A stretch of DNA of 64,000 nt from UBA5069 sp963773745. GTDB taxonomy: Bacteria > Chloroflexota > Anaerolineae > Caldilineales > Caldilineaceae. Below the pieces are notes generated by a model. It was not told the DNA's origin. It searched no databases and saw only the letters and a list, made by a program, of their open reading frames with translations. Below are positions 26,518 through 35,654 of the stretch, one piece after another. The stretch is from assembly GCA_963773745.1 (NCBI GenBank), contig CAVZCL010000005.1:1922001-1986000 (forward strand). The letters run 5' to 3'. Made by a program: the position numbers and the translations under genes. Position 1 is the stretch's first letter. Every line of letters starts with the position of its first letter.

Positions 26518-26564
26518 GGTGTGGCGGTCGCTACGGAACGGGATTCAGTCGTTGCAGGGTCATT

Positions 26565-26620
26565 GGCAAGTGGTGAAGTGGTAAATGGGCATGCAGCCAT
26601 TTACCACTTCACCACTTGCC
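26565..26620. terminator. 24-bp-arm inverted repeat
   Basis: Arms 26565-26588 and 26597-26620 are perfectly complementary around 8 bases. It lies between the 5-prime end of the minus-strand glycosyltransferase and the 3-prime end of the minus-strand cytochrome-propeller gene, so it most likely terminates the latter. Confidence 0.75.
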
Positions 26621-26662
26621 AGCAATTTGAAACAGGAGTTACTTGAGGCGCACAGTCCCGCC

Positions 26663-29194
26663 CTAGCAACCGGTCGTAATGCGGAAGAGGCTGCCGTCGC
26701 CCATGCCCAGCCAGAGCGCGCCGTCGGGGGCGGTGGCCAGCGCCAGAATCGGCCAGCCGAGCATGACACGCTCGCTGACGAGCGTACCGTCTGCGGCCAC
26801 GCCCAGGCGATAGAGGCCAGGATCCTTGCCGTATTGCGCGTAGTAAATGGTGCCGAGCGCCCAGGTGATGCCCGTGGGTGCGGCCGTATTGGGTAGCACA
26901 ACGGCCGGGCGGGTGTACCAATCCTGCGGCTGGGTGATGGCCAGCGGGAAGCCGTAGTAGGGCGTGTTCGCCTCGCCGCCGCCAATGGTGGCCGGACTGA
27001 GGACGTTGACTTCGTCGCCTGCACTTACATCTTCGGGAACGTTCGTCGCGCCGTTGTCGGTGAACCAGATGCGCCCGGTCGCGTCCGCCGTGATGCCATA
27101 GGGATTGCGCGTGCCCCGTGCCGCCGTGGAGAAGGCGCTAATGGAGCGCTGGCTCAACAGGGCGCTCAGCGGCGCGCGCACGATGCGTGCCGCATAGGCA
27201 TTGCCGCCTGATACAGTCTGCTGGGCGGCGTCCTCGCCGATGCCCACAATCGGGCCGTCGGAGTAGCCGTCGCGCACGCCGCCAGCTGAGACGTAAAGCC
27301 AGCCGTCGGAAATCACGAGGCCATTGTTGGCGTGAAAGAGCTGTCCATTGACGGCAAAGCCGCTGGCGAGCGGCTCGTAGGCGCCGCCGTCGGCAATCGC
27401 GCCCACTTCGCCGGCACGGCTGATGTAGAGCGTGCCGTCCTGCCAATCCATGCCGGTGATGCGCGAGGATTCCTGCATAATCTCTGTAAGCCCCTGCAAC
27501 GCAACCGAATCAATCACGCCAATGGATCGGCTGGGGTGGAAGGCGTCGTAGAGGATGATCTGGTCGACATCCTGGCCGGTGAGCTTGCTGTCGAAGGCCA
27601 GAAAGAGGCGGCCGTCGGGCGCAAAGGTGAGCGCCGTGATGCCGCGATCGTTGTTGGGCAGTTTGCGGTCGATGCAGAGGCCGCCGCGCGGCGTGAGCCA
27701 CGGGTCAGCGTCGGTAGGCGCGTCAAGGCCGAGCGCGGGGGCCGTGATGCCTGTGCCGCCGGCCGCTGCGGCCGCGAAGGCCGCTTGCACAGGGGCCACA
27801 GGCGCCGCCGATTGGGTGACAGCAGCCGTCGCATCGACGGTAGCCCCATCGGTTGGCGCTGTCGCTGTGTCCGTGGTTTCGGCGGTGGCGGAAACGGAAG
27901 CGGTGGCCGCAATCTCATCCGCTGACGCCACGGGCGCTGCTGCAACGGGCAGCCCGGATGGCTTGCCGGCAACGGGCAGCCCCATCTTGCTGCGCAGGCG
28001 GTCGAGCGCGACGGCATCCGGCGCTTCGGCACAGACGACGGGCAGCATGAGCTGTGCACTGACCACATGCTGGGGGTTGGCCAGAGGCGCCGCGCAACTG
28101 TCTGTGACTGCGTTCACGTCGGCTGGATCGACATCCAGCCAGAGCGCGTTGCGCGCTGCCGGCGCGGTTGAAGGTGCGCTTGCTGACTGCGCGCCCGGCG
28201 CTGTAGCCGGGGCCGCTGGGGCCACAGGCCGATTTTCGTTTGCGCCCAGGTCAATCCACTGCTTGATCAGGCTCTTCTCGCTGCTGGTGAGCGTGCCGAT
28301 GACCGGCATCTTGCCGGAGCTTACCATTTGCCAGAGCAAGGAGCCGGTTGAGTCGCCGGGCAGCACAACCGGGCCGTGGATGCTGCCCTGCATGATGCCC
28401 GCGTAGGAGGTAACCTGCAGCTCCTGAATTTTGGCGACACCGCTGTGGCAGGTGTTGCAATTGCGCTGCAGAATGGGCAGCACGTCTTCGATGTAGCCAA
28501 CGCCTGTTGCTGCGGCAGGGACAGAGGCTGCGGCAGCGGTTGCGGCAGGCGTCGCTTTGACTGCCGGGGCAGCGGCCGCCACCTGCACGCCATCCGCTGC
28601 CGTAATGCGCACAAGCGTGCCGCGGGGAATGCGCCCAATGCGGCAGGCAGAGGTGCCGGCCGCCTGGCGCACATTCGTGTTTTGCAGCGCCAGCGCATAG
28701 ACGACGTCGCCTTGTGTAAGGCAATCAACGGCCGCCGCCATGGTAATTGGGTTGATTGGCGTTACCGGCTTGGGCACGACGGCCTGGCCGGGCGCTGATG
28801 CGTCGCCGCTACTGGCCGCGGCGTCGGCGTCGCCGTCGGGCGGTGCGGGCTCTTCATCGGCCTGCGGCGCCTGCTGGGCAAGTGCGGGCTGCGACACGGT
28901 TGCACCGGCCATGCCGCCCAGGCCGGCCGTGCGCACGGGCGCTTCGGCAGTGGCCGTGAGCGCAGTGGACGCGACTGCGGTGGGCGATACTGCGGTGGAC
29001 ACGGGCGCATCAACCAGGTCAGTGGCGGCTTGTGGAGCCGCCAGGGCCGGCCCTGCCAGGGGCGGCGTGGGGCCGCCGGAAAGAGGGAAACTGATGGGCG
29101 AAATGGGAATGCAGGAGGCAACAATGGCGGTCGACAGGAGAAGCGACATGGCCCCAAACATTTGAGACTTCTTTCGTTTGTGGAGCATTTTCAT
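26663..29194 (-). CDS. Lipoprotein with SH3-like, cytochrome c and sorbosone-dehydrogenase-like propeller domains
   Basis: An exported fusion protein of about 843 residues. The signal ends in lipobox VASC, followed by a long Ala/Thr/Pro linker and an SH3-like segment (NTNVRQAAGTSACRIGRIPR). A planctomycete-type cytochrome c domain has heme motif CNTCH near residues 246-250 and downstream GDSTGSLLWQMVSSGKMP, whose Met is the likely axial ligand. The C-terminal about 310 residues form a glucose/sorbosone-dehydrogenase-like propeller (ALTFAPDGRLFLAFDS, ARGTRNPYGITADATGRIWF). Electrons from an oxidised substrate could pass through the heme. Start chosen at ATG 29194; an upstream ATG at 29242 gives an implausible signal. 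Confidence 0.85.
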   Translation of the reverse strand: MKMLHKRKKSQMFGAMSLLLSTAIVASCIPISPISFPLSGGPTPPLAGPALAAPQAATDLVDAPVSTAVSPTAVASTALTATAEAPVRTAGLGGMAGATVSQPALAQQAPQADEEPAPPDGDADAAASSGDASAPGQAVVPKPVTPINPITMAAAVDCLTQGDVVYALALQNTNVRQAAGTSACRIGRIPRGTLVRITAADGVQVAAAAPAVKATPAATAAAASVPAAATGVGYIEDVLPILQRNCNTCHSGVAKIQELQVTSYAGIMQGSIHGPVVLPGDSTGSLLWQMVSSGKMPVIGTLTSSEKSLIKQWIDLGANENRPVAPAAPATAPGAQSASAPSTAPAARNALWLDVDPADVNAVTDSCAAPLANPQHVVSAQLMLPVVCAEAPDAVALDRLRSKMGLPVAGKPSGLPVAAAPVASADEIAATASVSATAETTDTATAPTDGATVDATAAVTQSAAPVAPVQAAFAAAAAGGTGITAPALGLDAPTDADPWLTPRGGLCIDRKLPNNDRGITALTFAPDGRLFLAFDSKLTGQDVDQIILYDAFHPSRSIGVIDSVALQGLTEIMQESSRITGMDWQDGTLYISRAGEVGAIADGGAYEPLASGFAVNGQLFHANNGLVISDGWLYVSAGGVRDGYSDGPIVGIGEDAAQQTVSGGNAYAARIVRAPLSALLSQRSISAFSTAARGTRNPYGITADATGRIWFTDNGATNVPEDVSAGDEVNVLSPATIGGGEANTPYYGFPLAITQPQDWYTRPAVVLPNTAAPTGITWALGTIYYAQYGKDPGLYRLGVAADGTLVSERVMLGWPILALATAPDGALWLGMGDGSLFRITTGC

Positions 29195-29329
29195 GTGATG
29201 AGGAACGAGACTGATAGATGATGGGAGAAAAGAGAATTGCACCTGTATTGCAGCGCAGGCGCGATCGCGCGTTGAGTGGCTGGCGCTTCATCCGGAGGAC
29301 TGGAAGCTCCACGCTTCGGAGCGTATTTG

Positions 29330-30284
29330 CTACGCGTTCAGCATAAGGCGTGCATGGGCAATGTCGTACTGAATCTGCGCGCTGAGCGCCTCCAGATTTT
29401 CGAAGCGCTTCTCGCCACGCAGGCGCGCAATGAACTCGACAGAGAGAATCTCGCCGTAGAGGTTGTCTGGCAGCTCCGGCGGCGGGAAGTCAAGCAGGTG
29501 CGCCTCGACGCGGTGGTGCTGCCCGTCCACCGTAGGGCGCACGCCCACATTGGTGACGCTGTTGAAGCCCCACGCGCGCGTGGGGGTGCAAAGCCGCGTG
29601 ATTGTGGCATAGACGCCATTGCCCGGCAGCAGCTTGCCCGCAGGCACGGCGACATTCGCCGTGGGGCTGCCCATAAGGCGGCCGCGTTGGTCGCCACGCG
29701 CCACCTCGCCGGTAACACTGTAAGGGCGGCCCAGGAGCGCAGTTGCACCTTCCACGTCGCCCGCGGCAAGCAGGTCGCGGATTGTGCTGCTGCGCGCAGC
29801 CACGCCATTGCGCTCAATGGGATCGACCACCTCGACAATAAAGCCCAGTTCGCTGCCCAGGGCGCGCAGTGCCGGGATGTCTCCGCTGCGGTTGCGGCCA
29901 AGTGCGAAGTCGGGGCCAACCACCAGCCCCGCCATGCCCAGGTGAGTCTGCAAAAGCTCCACGAATTCGCGTGCGCTGAGCTGCGTCGTCTCGCGGGTGA
30001 AGGGGTGGACCACGCCGATTTCCACACCCAGTGCGGCCGCGAGATAAAGGCGCTCGTTGGGCGTGGTGAGCGTGAGCAGGGGCACGCCCGGCCGCAGCAC
30101 CGTGAAGGGGTGCGGGCTGAAGGTAACGATTGCTGTTTGCGCGCCATCATTCGGGTTGGCCACAGCCAGCTCGCGCGCGAATCAGCAGCGCCTGATGGCC
30201 AAGGTGCAACCCGTCAAAGTTGCCGAGCGTGACGTAGGTGGGGCCAGGCTGCGCAGCCTGGCGCAGGTCGCTGAAGGTTTGCAT
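29330..30284 (-). CDS. ribF: Bifunctional riboflavin kinase / FAD synthetase (frameshifted near the start)
   Basis: Makes FMN and then FAD from riboflavin. The adenylyltransferase N-terminus MQTFSDLRQAAQPGPTYVTL, followed by GNFDGLHLGHQALLIRAR, is read from ATG 30284. Near 30175-30182 (a CGCGCGCG-rich spot) the frame changes, and the protein continues as VANPNDGAQTAIVTFSPHPF to the end at 29330. GRPYSVTGEVARGDQRGRLMGSPTANV marks the kinase domain in two pieces (PYSVTGEVARGDQRGR; GSPTANV). Corrected length is about 318 residues, the family norm. The start is three bases after the truB stop, so it is translationally coupled at the end of the nusA-infB operon. Confidence 0.9.
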
Positions 30285-30287
30285 GGA

Positions 30288-31301
30288 TCAGGCGAACCAT
30301 TTGTCTGCGCGCCAGCCGCCGGAAGCAGCTGCGGAATTGGAGGGGTCAACGCGGCGCACAATGCCGACGAGCGCGCCGTCGGCCCCGCGCACCTGTGCAA
30401 CTTCGGGCGAAGAGTCTATCCGGCTCAGCGTCGCGACGGGCAACTGATGATCCACTGCGAAGCCGGCCGGCGGTGCGCTCTGCTGCAAGGCGTCGCCCTC
30501 GACAACCTGGCCAAAGCCCAGGCGCGCAAGGACGGAAGGGTCGGCGGTGTAGGTGGGCAGATCGAGCCGAGCGCCGGGCGGCAGCAGCAGTTGCTCAAGA
30601 CCGCCGTCGTTTGCGCATGCGGCAAGCGCTTCGGGCGTGTGGGCTTCGTCGACGCTGAAGGGGCCGGCGGCGGTGCGCCGCAAGCCGCTAAGCGTCGCTA
30701 CGGTGCCCAGTGCGCGGCCCAAATCATGCGCAAGGCTGCGGATGTAGGCGCCGGCCGAACAGTGAATATCGAGCGTGAAGCGATCGGGCGCACTGAAATC
30801 CGCCAACTCAAGCGCGTGGAAAGTGACGGCGCGCGGCTCCACCACCACATCCTCGCCGCGGCGTGCCTTGTAGTGAATGCTCTCGCCGCCCTGTTTGAGC
30901 GCAGAGTAGATGGGCGGCATCTGCAAAAGGGGGCCACGCATTGGCTCAAGCGCCTCTTCAACCGCATGCGCATCGAGCGCGGGCACGGGCTGCGTGTCCG
31001 TCACGGCGCCGAGCGCGTCGTACGTATCCGTGGCGTAGCCCAGTGTGATTTCGGCGCGGTAGCGCTTGGCGTGGCCCTGATAGTACTCAACCAGGCGGGT
31101 GGTGCGACCGAGGCACAGGACGAGCAGCCCGCTGGCCATGGGGTCGAGCGTGCCGGTGTGGCCAATGCGGCGCTCTCCGCTCAGGCGGCGCACCTGCTGA
31201 ACAATGTCGTGGCTGGTGGGGTAGGGTTGTGCGACGCCCGCCGGTTGCCTGGGCGCTGGGAAGGGGAGGCCGGGCTTGTCAACCAGGAGAAGGCCGTTCA
31301 T
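30288..31301 (-). CDS. truB: tRNA pseudouridine(55) synthase
   Basis: Forms pseudouridine 55 in the tRNA T-loop. The catalytic Asp motif is RRIGHTGTLDPMASGLLVLCL, seen here as GERRIGHTGTLDPMASG. KRYRAEITLGYATDTYDALG and AGAYIRSLAHDLG are also present. Unusual is an insertion of about 17 residues (PFPAPRQPAGVAQPYP) between the opening VDKPG and TSHDIV, where most TruB proteins have only two or three residues. Start chosen at ATG 31301 (MNGLLLVDKPG); a GTG at 31322 would add seven residues. It lies between the DHH gene and ribF in the same operon. Confidence 0.93.
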   Translation of the reverse strand: MNGLLLVDKPGLPFPAPRQPAGVAQPYPTSHDIVQQVRRLSGERRIGHTGTLDPMASGLLVLCLGRTTRLVEYYQGHAKRYRAEITLGYATDTYDALGAVTDTQPVPALDAHAVEEALEPMRGPLLQMPPIYSALKQGGESIHYKARRGEDVVVEPRAVTFHALELADFSAPDRFTLDIHCSAGAYIRSLAHDLGRALGTVATLSGLRRTAAGPFSVDEAHTPEALAACANDGGLEQLLLPPGARLDLPTYTADPSVLARLGFGQVVEGDALQQSAPPAGFAVDHQLPVATLSRIDSSPEVAQVRGADGALVGIVRRVDPSNSAAASGGWRADKWFA

Positions 31302-31369
31302 GCGTGGATCATCACTGGTCACGAGTGTGGTTTGCTCTCTGCTGCATGGTCAAAGAATCACGCTGGACG

Positions 31370-32362
31370 TTATGGAAGGGGCGTGATCTGGGCGACGCCG
31401 CGCGCACGAGCATCCTGAAGGAGCGGGATGACGCGTGCTGTTGCCTCGGCCAATGTGCCCGCCACGGTGCAGCCGCCGGCGGCAGGGTGGCCGCCGCCCC
31501 CAAGCTGCTGTGCGACGCCGCTGATATCAAAGCCGCGGCGCGCTCTGAATGAGCATTCTACCGCCGGCGCGCCTGATTCGCCCAACTTCTCGGCGAAGGT
31601 AGCGCTGATGTCGGCGCCGTCCGTGCGGATCAGCAGGCTGCTCAGGCTGCCGTCATCGCCCATTGTCCCGCACGCCTCAAATTGCGCCAGGCTGATGGTG
31701 ACCCAAATCACGCCTTGCTCAAGCGTGGCTGCGTCAAGCACTTCGCCCCAGAGGCGCACGACGGCAAAGCTGCGCTGGTCCAGGATATTCTCGGTGATCT
31801 CGGTGAGGTTGGCGCCCTCCTGCAGAAGGCGCACGCCGGCTTCCAGCACAGCAGCGGTGGTGTTGTTGGTGCGGAAGCAGAGGGTATCGGTGACGAGCCC
31901 CGTAAGCAGGCACTGCGCCGTGGCGCGGTCAAGCGGGAACTCGAGTGCATCGACGAGTTGGAGCAGCATCTGGCAGGTGGCGGCGCAATCGGGCGCCACC
32001 CAGTTGACGCTGCCAAAGCGCTCATTGGTGACGTGATGGTCGATGACAAGCAGCGGCAACTCGGCAAAGGCAGGGTTGAAGGCGTGGCCCAATCGATCGA
32101 GCGAGGAGCAATCCAGGGAGACGACCGTATCGAAGGCGGTCGCGTCCTGCCTGGGGCCGACAATCGCGTCGGCCCCAGGCAGGGATTTGTAGATGTCGGG
32201 AACGGGGTCGGCCAGGGAGAGGGTCACCTCTTTGCCCAGCCGCTGCAGCATGGCCCCGAGTGCGAGCAGGCTGCCAATCGCGTCGCCGTCGGGCTTGACG
32301 TGGCTTGTGGCCAGCACGCGCCTCGAGGCGCGCAGTCCCTCCAGCAATGCGGGCGGAATCAT
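31370..32362 (-). CDS. nrnA: DHH-family phosphoesterase (NrnA-like oligoribonuclease/pAp phosphatase)
   Basis: A 330-residue DHH/DHHA1 enzyme. It begins with LATSHVKPDGDAIGSLLALG (first metal site), has VIDHHVTNERFG (the DHH motif) near residue 110 and VTDTLCFRTNNT. The DHHA1 domain ends with GFDISGVAQQLGGGGHPAAG, the substrate-binding glycine motif. NrnA enzymes degrade nanoRNA and dephosphorylate pAp; the same family includes c-di-AMP phosphodiesterases, so the exact substrate is open. Its ATG overlaps the rbfA stop as ATGA. The position between rbfA and truB is the usual bacterial order. Confidence 0.9.
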   Translation of the reverse strand: MIPPALLEGLRASRRVLATSHVKPDGDAIGSLLALGAMLQRLGKEVTLSLADPVPDIYKSLPGADAIVGPRQDATAFDTVVSLDCSSLDRLGHAFNPAFAELPLLVIDHHVTNERFGSVNWVAPDCAATCQMLLQLVDALEFPLDRATAQCLLTGLVTDTLCFRTNNTTAAVLEAGVRLLQEGANLTEITENILDQRSFAVVRLWGEVLDAATLEQGVIWVTISLAQFEACGTMGDDGSLSSLLIRTDGADISATFAEKLGESGAPAVECSFRARRGFDISGVAQQLGGGGHPAAGGCTVAGTLAEATARVIPLLQDARARGVAQITPLP

Positions 32363-32841
32363 GCGCCTGCACCCGCGTCGGGGGCGGCGGCTGCGCTGTC
32401 TTCAGCCACTGCGGCGGCACTCTCAGCGGAGGCGCCTTCTGTAGCCGGGCTCTCTGCCGCTGCACTCTCGGCCGCAATCAGCTCTGCCGCAACGCGCTCT
32501 TCGCTAATCTGGCTGAGCAGTTCGGTCAGCCGTGCGGCGCGGATGGCCGACTCGTCGTAGACGAATGAAATCTCGGGCACACTGCGCATCGTCAGCCGCT
32601 CGGCAATCTTGCCGCGCACGAATGGAATTGCCTTTTCGAGGTTGCTGAGCACCTCACGCTTGGAGACGTTCTCATCCTGGTGGTTGACGAAGACGCGCAC
32701 GTTGTGCAGGTCCTTGCTCACCACCACGTCGGTTACAGTGACAAAGCTGAGCTTGGGGTTTTCAAGCTCGCTGCCCACGAGGATTGTCAGTTCTTCAATC
32801 AGCAGGCCACGCACACGCTGCTGACGCTTTTCGCTGGTCAC
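32359..32841 (-). CDS. rbfA: 30S ribosome-binding factor A
   Basis: A KH-fold assembly factor for the 30S subunit. The core is normal: SEKRQQRVRGLLIEELTILV, then LSFVTVTDVVVSKDLHNVRV and VPEISFVYDESAIRAARL. I chose GTG 32841 because AAGGAG lies eight bases upstream on the minus strand; the longer frame from 32883 would translate a dispersed repeat. The last about 45 residues are an Ala/Glu/Ser-rich tail (ESAAAESPATEGASAES and on) not found in most RbfA proteins, probably disordered. It is coupled to nrnA by ATGA overlap. Confidence 0.92.
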   Translation of the reverse strand: MTSEKRQQRVRGLLIEELTILVGSELENPKLSFVTVTDVVVSKDLHNVRVFVNHQDENVSKREVLSNLEKAIPFVRGKIAERLTMRSVPEISFVYDESAIRAARLTELLSQISEERVAAELIAAESAAAESPATEGASAESAAAVAEDSAAAAPDAGAGA

Positions 32842-32866
32842 GAGGATGGCTCCTTCAGCCGCGCTA

Positions 32867-32910
32867 CGGCCGCGCCGCCCCATTCACTGCGAATGAGCCT
32901 GGCGCGGCCG
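32867..32910. repeat. GGCGCGGCCGCTACGG-type hairpin in the infB-rbfA gap
   Basis: CGGCCGCGCC (32867-32876) and GGCGCGGCCG (32901-32910) pair around 24 bases, and the outer sequence reads GCTACGG on both sides. It lies between the infB stop and the rbfA start and may attenuate or process the operon mRNA. Confidence 0.6.
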
Positions 32911-32932
32911 CTACGGCGCTATGCACAGGGTT

Positions 32933-35026
32933 CTAGCGAACCCTGAAGTTCTCGTACGTTTCGATGACGTCGCCAATCTGCACGTCGTCGCTGCGGTCCT
33001 GCAGCTTGATGCCGCATTCGAATCCTGTGCGCACTTCGTTGACATCTTCGGTGAAGCGGCGCAGCGTTTCAACGCGGTTGGGGAAGATGACGGGCGTGCC
33101 GTTGCGCAGCACACGTGCCATGGCATTGCGCTTGATTGTGCCATCCAGGACGCTGCAGCCGGCAATCGAGCCGCGCCGCAGCTTGAAGAGTTGCAGCACA
33201 GTGGCATGACCCACAGTGCGCTCTTCATAGACGGGATCAAGCATGCCCTTGACGGCATCTTCGATGTCTTCAATCATCTTGTAGATGATTGTGTAGTTGC
33301 GAATTTCCACGCCCGAAAGCTCGGCACGGGAGGCGGCTGCCTTGTCGGTGCCCACCGAGAAGCCGATGATAATGGCATCACTGGCTTCGGCAAGCATGAC
33401 GTCGCTCTCGCTGATGTTGCCGACTGCCGAGTGCAGAATCTTGACATCAATCTCGTCATTGGCGATGTCGTTGAGCGAGTTGATGACAGGCTCGAGCGTG
33501 CCCTGCAAATCAGCGCGCACGATCAGGTTGAGCACCTTGTTGGCGCCGCCCTGCACACGCTCAAAGAGCTCTTCGAGCGACATGCGCGGCTGGGCCGCAG
33601 CGGCCGCACCGGCGCGTGACTTGTCTGCATCACGCCGCTCTTCGGCAATCGCCTTGCCTTCCTTGTCGTTGCGCACGCCCTCGAGGACGTCGCCGGCATC
33701 GGGACTCTCGTGCAGGCCTAGAACAATGACCGGCGTGCTGGGGCCGGCGACCTTGATGGGCTTGCCCTCGTGGTCGAACATCGCCTTGATCTTGCCGAAA
33801 GTCGAGCCTACGACGATGCTGTCACCCTGATGCAGCGTACCGTTCTGAATGAGCAGCGTGGCCGTGACGCCGCGGTTCTTGTCGAGCGACGACTCAATCA
33901 CCGTGCCCACCAGCCTGCCATTGGGGTTGGCGCGGTAGTTCTCCAGTTCGGCAACCACAAGAATGTTGGCGAGCAGGTCGTCAATGCCTTCATTGCGCAG
34001 CGCACTCAGCGGCACGACGATTGTCTCGCCGCCCCACTGCTCCGCCTGGAGCCCTTCCTTGGCCAGCTCCTCGATGACGCGGTCGGGATTGGCGTTCGCC
34101 TTGTCCACCTTGTTGACGGCGACGATGATCTGCACACCGGCGGCCTTGGCGTGGCTGATCGCCTCACGCGTTTGGGGCATCACGCCGTCGTCGGCGGCGA
34201 CTACAAGCACGACGATGTCGGTGACACGTGCGCCACGCGCACGCATGGCCGTGAAGGCCTCATGGCCCGGTGTGTCAAGAAAGGTAATCAGCTTGCCGTC
34301 GAGCGTCACCTGGTACGCACCGGTGCGCTGGGTGATGCCGCCTGCCTCACCGCTGGCCACATCCGTATGACGAATGCGGTCGAGCAGTGTGGTCTTGCCG
34401 TGGTCAACGTGACCCAGGACGGCGACCACCGGCGGGCGATCAATGAGGTTCTTCTCCTTCTCGGAGCCGAGCACCTGCTTGACCAACGTCTGCGCCTGTT
34501 CGGCGACAACGACGCCATCTTCTTCGTCCTCATCTTCGTCATCGACGATCTGGTCGGGCCGCAGGACTGCGACGCCCAGCTCCTCACCGAGAATGACGGC
34601 GGTGTCATGGTCGATATTGTGGGTAATCGGGGCCATGATGCCGTACTGCATGAGGATCTTGATAAGGTCAATGGGGCTGCGCTCCATCAAGCCGGCCAGA
34701 TCGCGCACGGTGATGTAATCGCCCACCTCGACTTCGGTGACGACCCGCTTGACTTCCTTCACGGGCTTGGGCGCGAGCGCGGCAATGACCGCTGCGGGCT
34801 CCTCCTGCTCGCGGCTGGGACGGCCGCGGTCATTTGCGCCCTTGGACTTGCCGCGCGCGGCGGGGCCGCGTGTGGGCGGCCGTGGCGCGGCGAATTCCGG
34901 CGCACGACCGCCGCCACCGCCACTTCGATTTGGGCCACCGCTGCCGCCGCTGCGGCTGGGGCTGCTCTTGCTGGGGCCGCCTGGGCGGTTACCCCCACCA
35001 CTGTTTCCACCTGATTGTCCTGCCAT
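32933..35026 (-). CDS. infB: Translation initiation factor IF-2
   Basis: A 697-residue GTPase that brings initiator tRNA to the 30S subunit. The short N-terminal region is Gly/Ser/Arg/Pro-rich (about residues 1-70), followed by the IF2_N-like VGDYITVRDLAGLMERSPID. The G-domain has G1 GHVDHGKT, G3 DTPGHEAF and G4 NKVD; domains II to IV are complete (ALNDIAN-like linker, EDAVKGMLDPVYEE, VTEDVNEV-like end). The length is typical of the short IF-2 of Chloroflexota and Gram-positives. ATG 35026 has GGGAGAG upstream. It is preceded by more than 600 bases without a gene. Confidence 0.97.
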   Translation of the reverse strand: MAGQSGGNSGGGNRPGGPSKSSPSRSGGSGGPNRSGGGGGRAPEFAAPRPPTRGPAARGKSKGANDRGRPSREQEEPAAVIAALAPKPVKEVKRVVTEVEVGDYITVRDLAGLMERSPIDLIKILMQYGIMAPITHNIDHDTAVILGEELGVAVLRPDQIVDDEDEDEEDGVVVAEQAQTLVKQVLGSEKEKNLIDRPPVVAVLGHVDHGKTTLLDRIRHTDVASGEAGGITQRTGAYQVTLDGKLITFLDTPGHEAFTAMRARGARVTDIVVLVVAADDGVMPQTREAISHAKAAGVQIIVAVNKVDKANANPDRVIEELAKEGLQAEQWGGETIVVPLSALRNEGIDDLLANILVVAELENYRANPNGRLVGTVIESSLDKNRGVTATLLIQNGTLHQGDSIVVGSTFGKIKAMFDHEGKPIKVAGPSTPVIVLGLHESPDAGDVLEGVRNDKEGKAIAEERRDADKSRAGAAAAAQPRMSLEELFERVQGGANKVLNLIVRADLQGTLEPVINSLNDIANDEIDVKILHSAVGNISESDVMLAEASDAIIIGFSVGTDKAAASRAELSGVEIRNYTIIYKMIEDIEDAVKGMLDPVYEERTVGHATVLQLFKLRRGSIAGCSVLDGTIKRNAMARVLRNGTPVIFPNRVETLRRFTEDVNEVRTGFECGIKLQDRSDDVQIGDVIETYENFRVR

Positions 35027-35636
35027 TGTTCTCTCTCCCTCAACGTTGAAATTCGTATATCTGGTTCTGTTTTTTGCTTGGTTCTGATTCTGCCAATTTC
35101 TTCGGAATCAGTGCTCGGCAGCTTCTGCGCTTGCTCGAGAAGCAACTGGCGTGCGCATGACGCGCGCGCTGCGGACAGGCGCTCTGCCGCACACAAGGGA
35201 CGGCGGGGCGCGAGCCCAGGACTACAAACTGCGGATCTGCCAAAACGTGAAATGCAACGGCAGCCGGTGCAGGAGAGAGGCCGACAGGAGGAAAGAGGGG
35301 TGGAGGGGCAGGAGATGAGCGGAGTGCAGCGACTTCGACAGCTTCAGCGGCGTTTGCCTTGCGGCAGGCCGGTGTGGGCGTGGCTTAGTACATGCTCATT
35401 GCCTGGCTCCCATCGCAACCACAGCTTTCATCGCGCGACGGCTCCCCGGCATGTCAACGACTGGGCGTTGCATGAGACGGAGCGGCGGACTCGCGTTGCG
35501 CCTGGTTCAACTGAATCATGATGTGCCTGTATTCCTTAATCCGGCACCTTTGGCGCATGGCCTTGCGGCCTGCGCCAACGTGCAACGGGAACGATAACAA
35601 ACCGGAAGGGCCGAAATTTGCCCACATTGCTGGCTG
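35027..35636. other. Non-coding leader between ylxR and infB
   Basis: About 610 bases where many bacteria have a small L7Ae-type gene. I find no such gene in any frame; reading frames here are Arg/Ser/Pro-rich shadows. On the minus strand it would be a long 5-prime region of infB. A repeated AATTTCTTCGGAATCAG / CTGATTCCGAAG segment near 35080-35115 could fold, but I cannot name a known regulator. Confidence 0.5.
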
Positions 35637-35654
35637 CGGCGGCATAAGCCGCCG
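35637..35654. repeat. CGGCGGC-ATAA-GCCGCCG hairpin, GCCGyTACGG family
   Basis: A seven-pair GC hairpin immediately next to the ylxR stop codon, followed by TTACGG. It is the same architecture as 23629-23645. On the minus strand it lies just after the ylxR gene and could terminate or protect that transcript. Confidence 0.65.
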
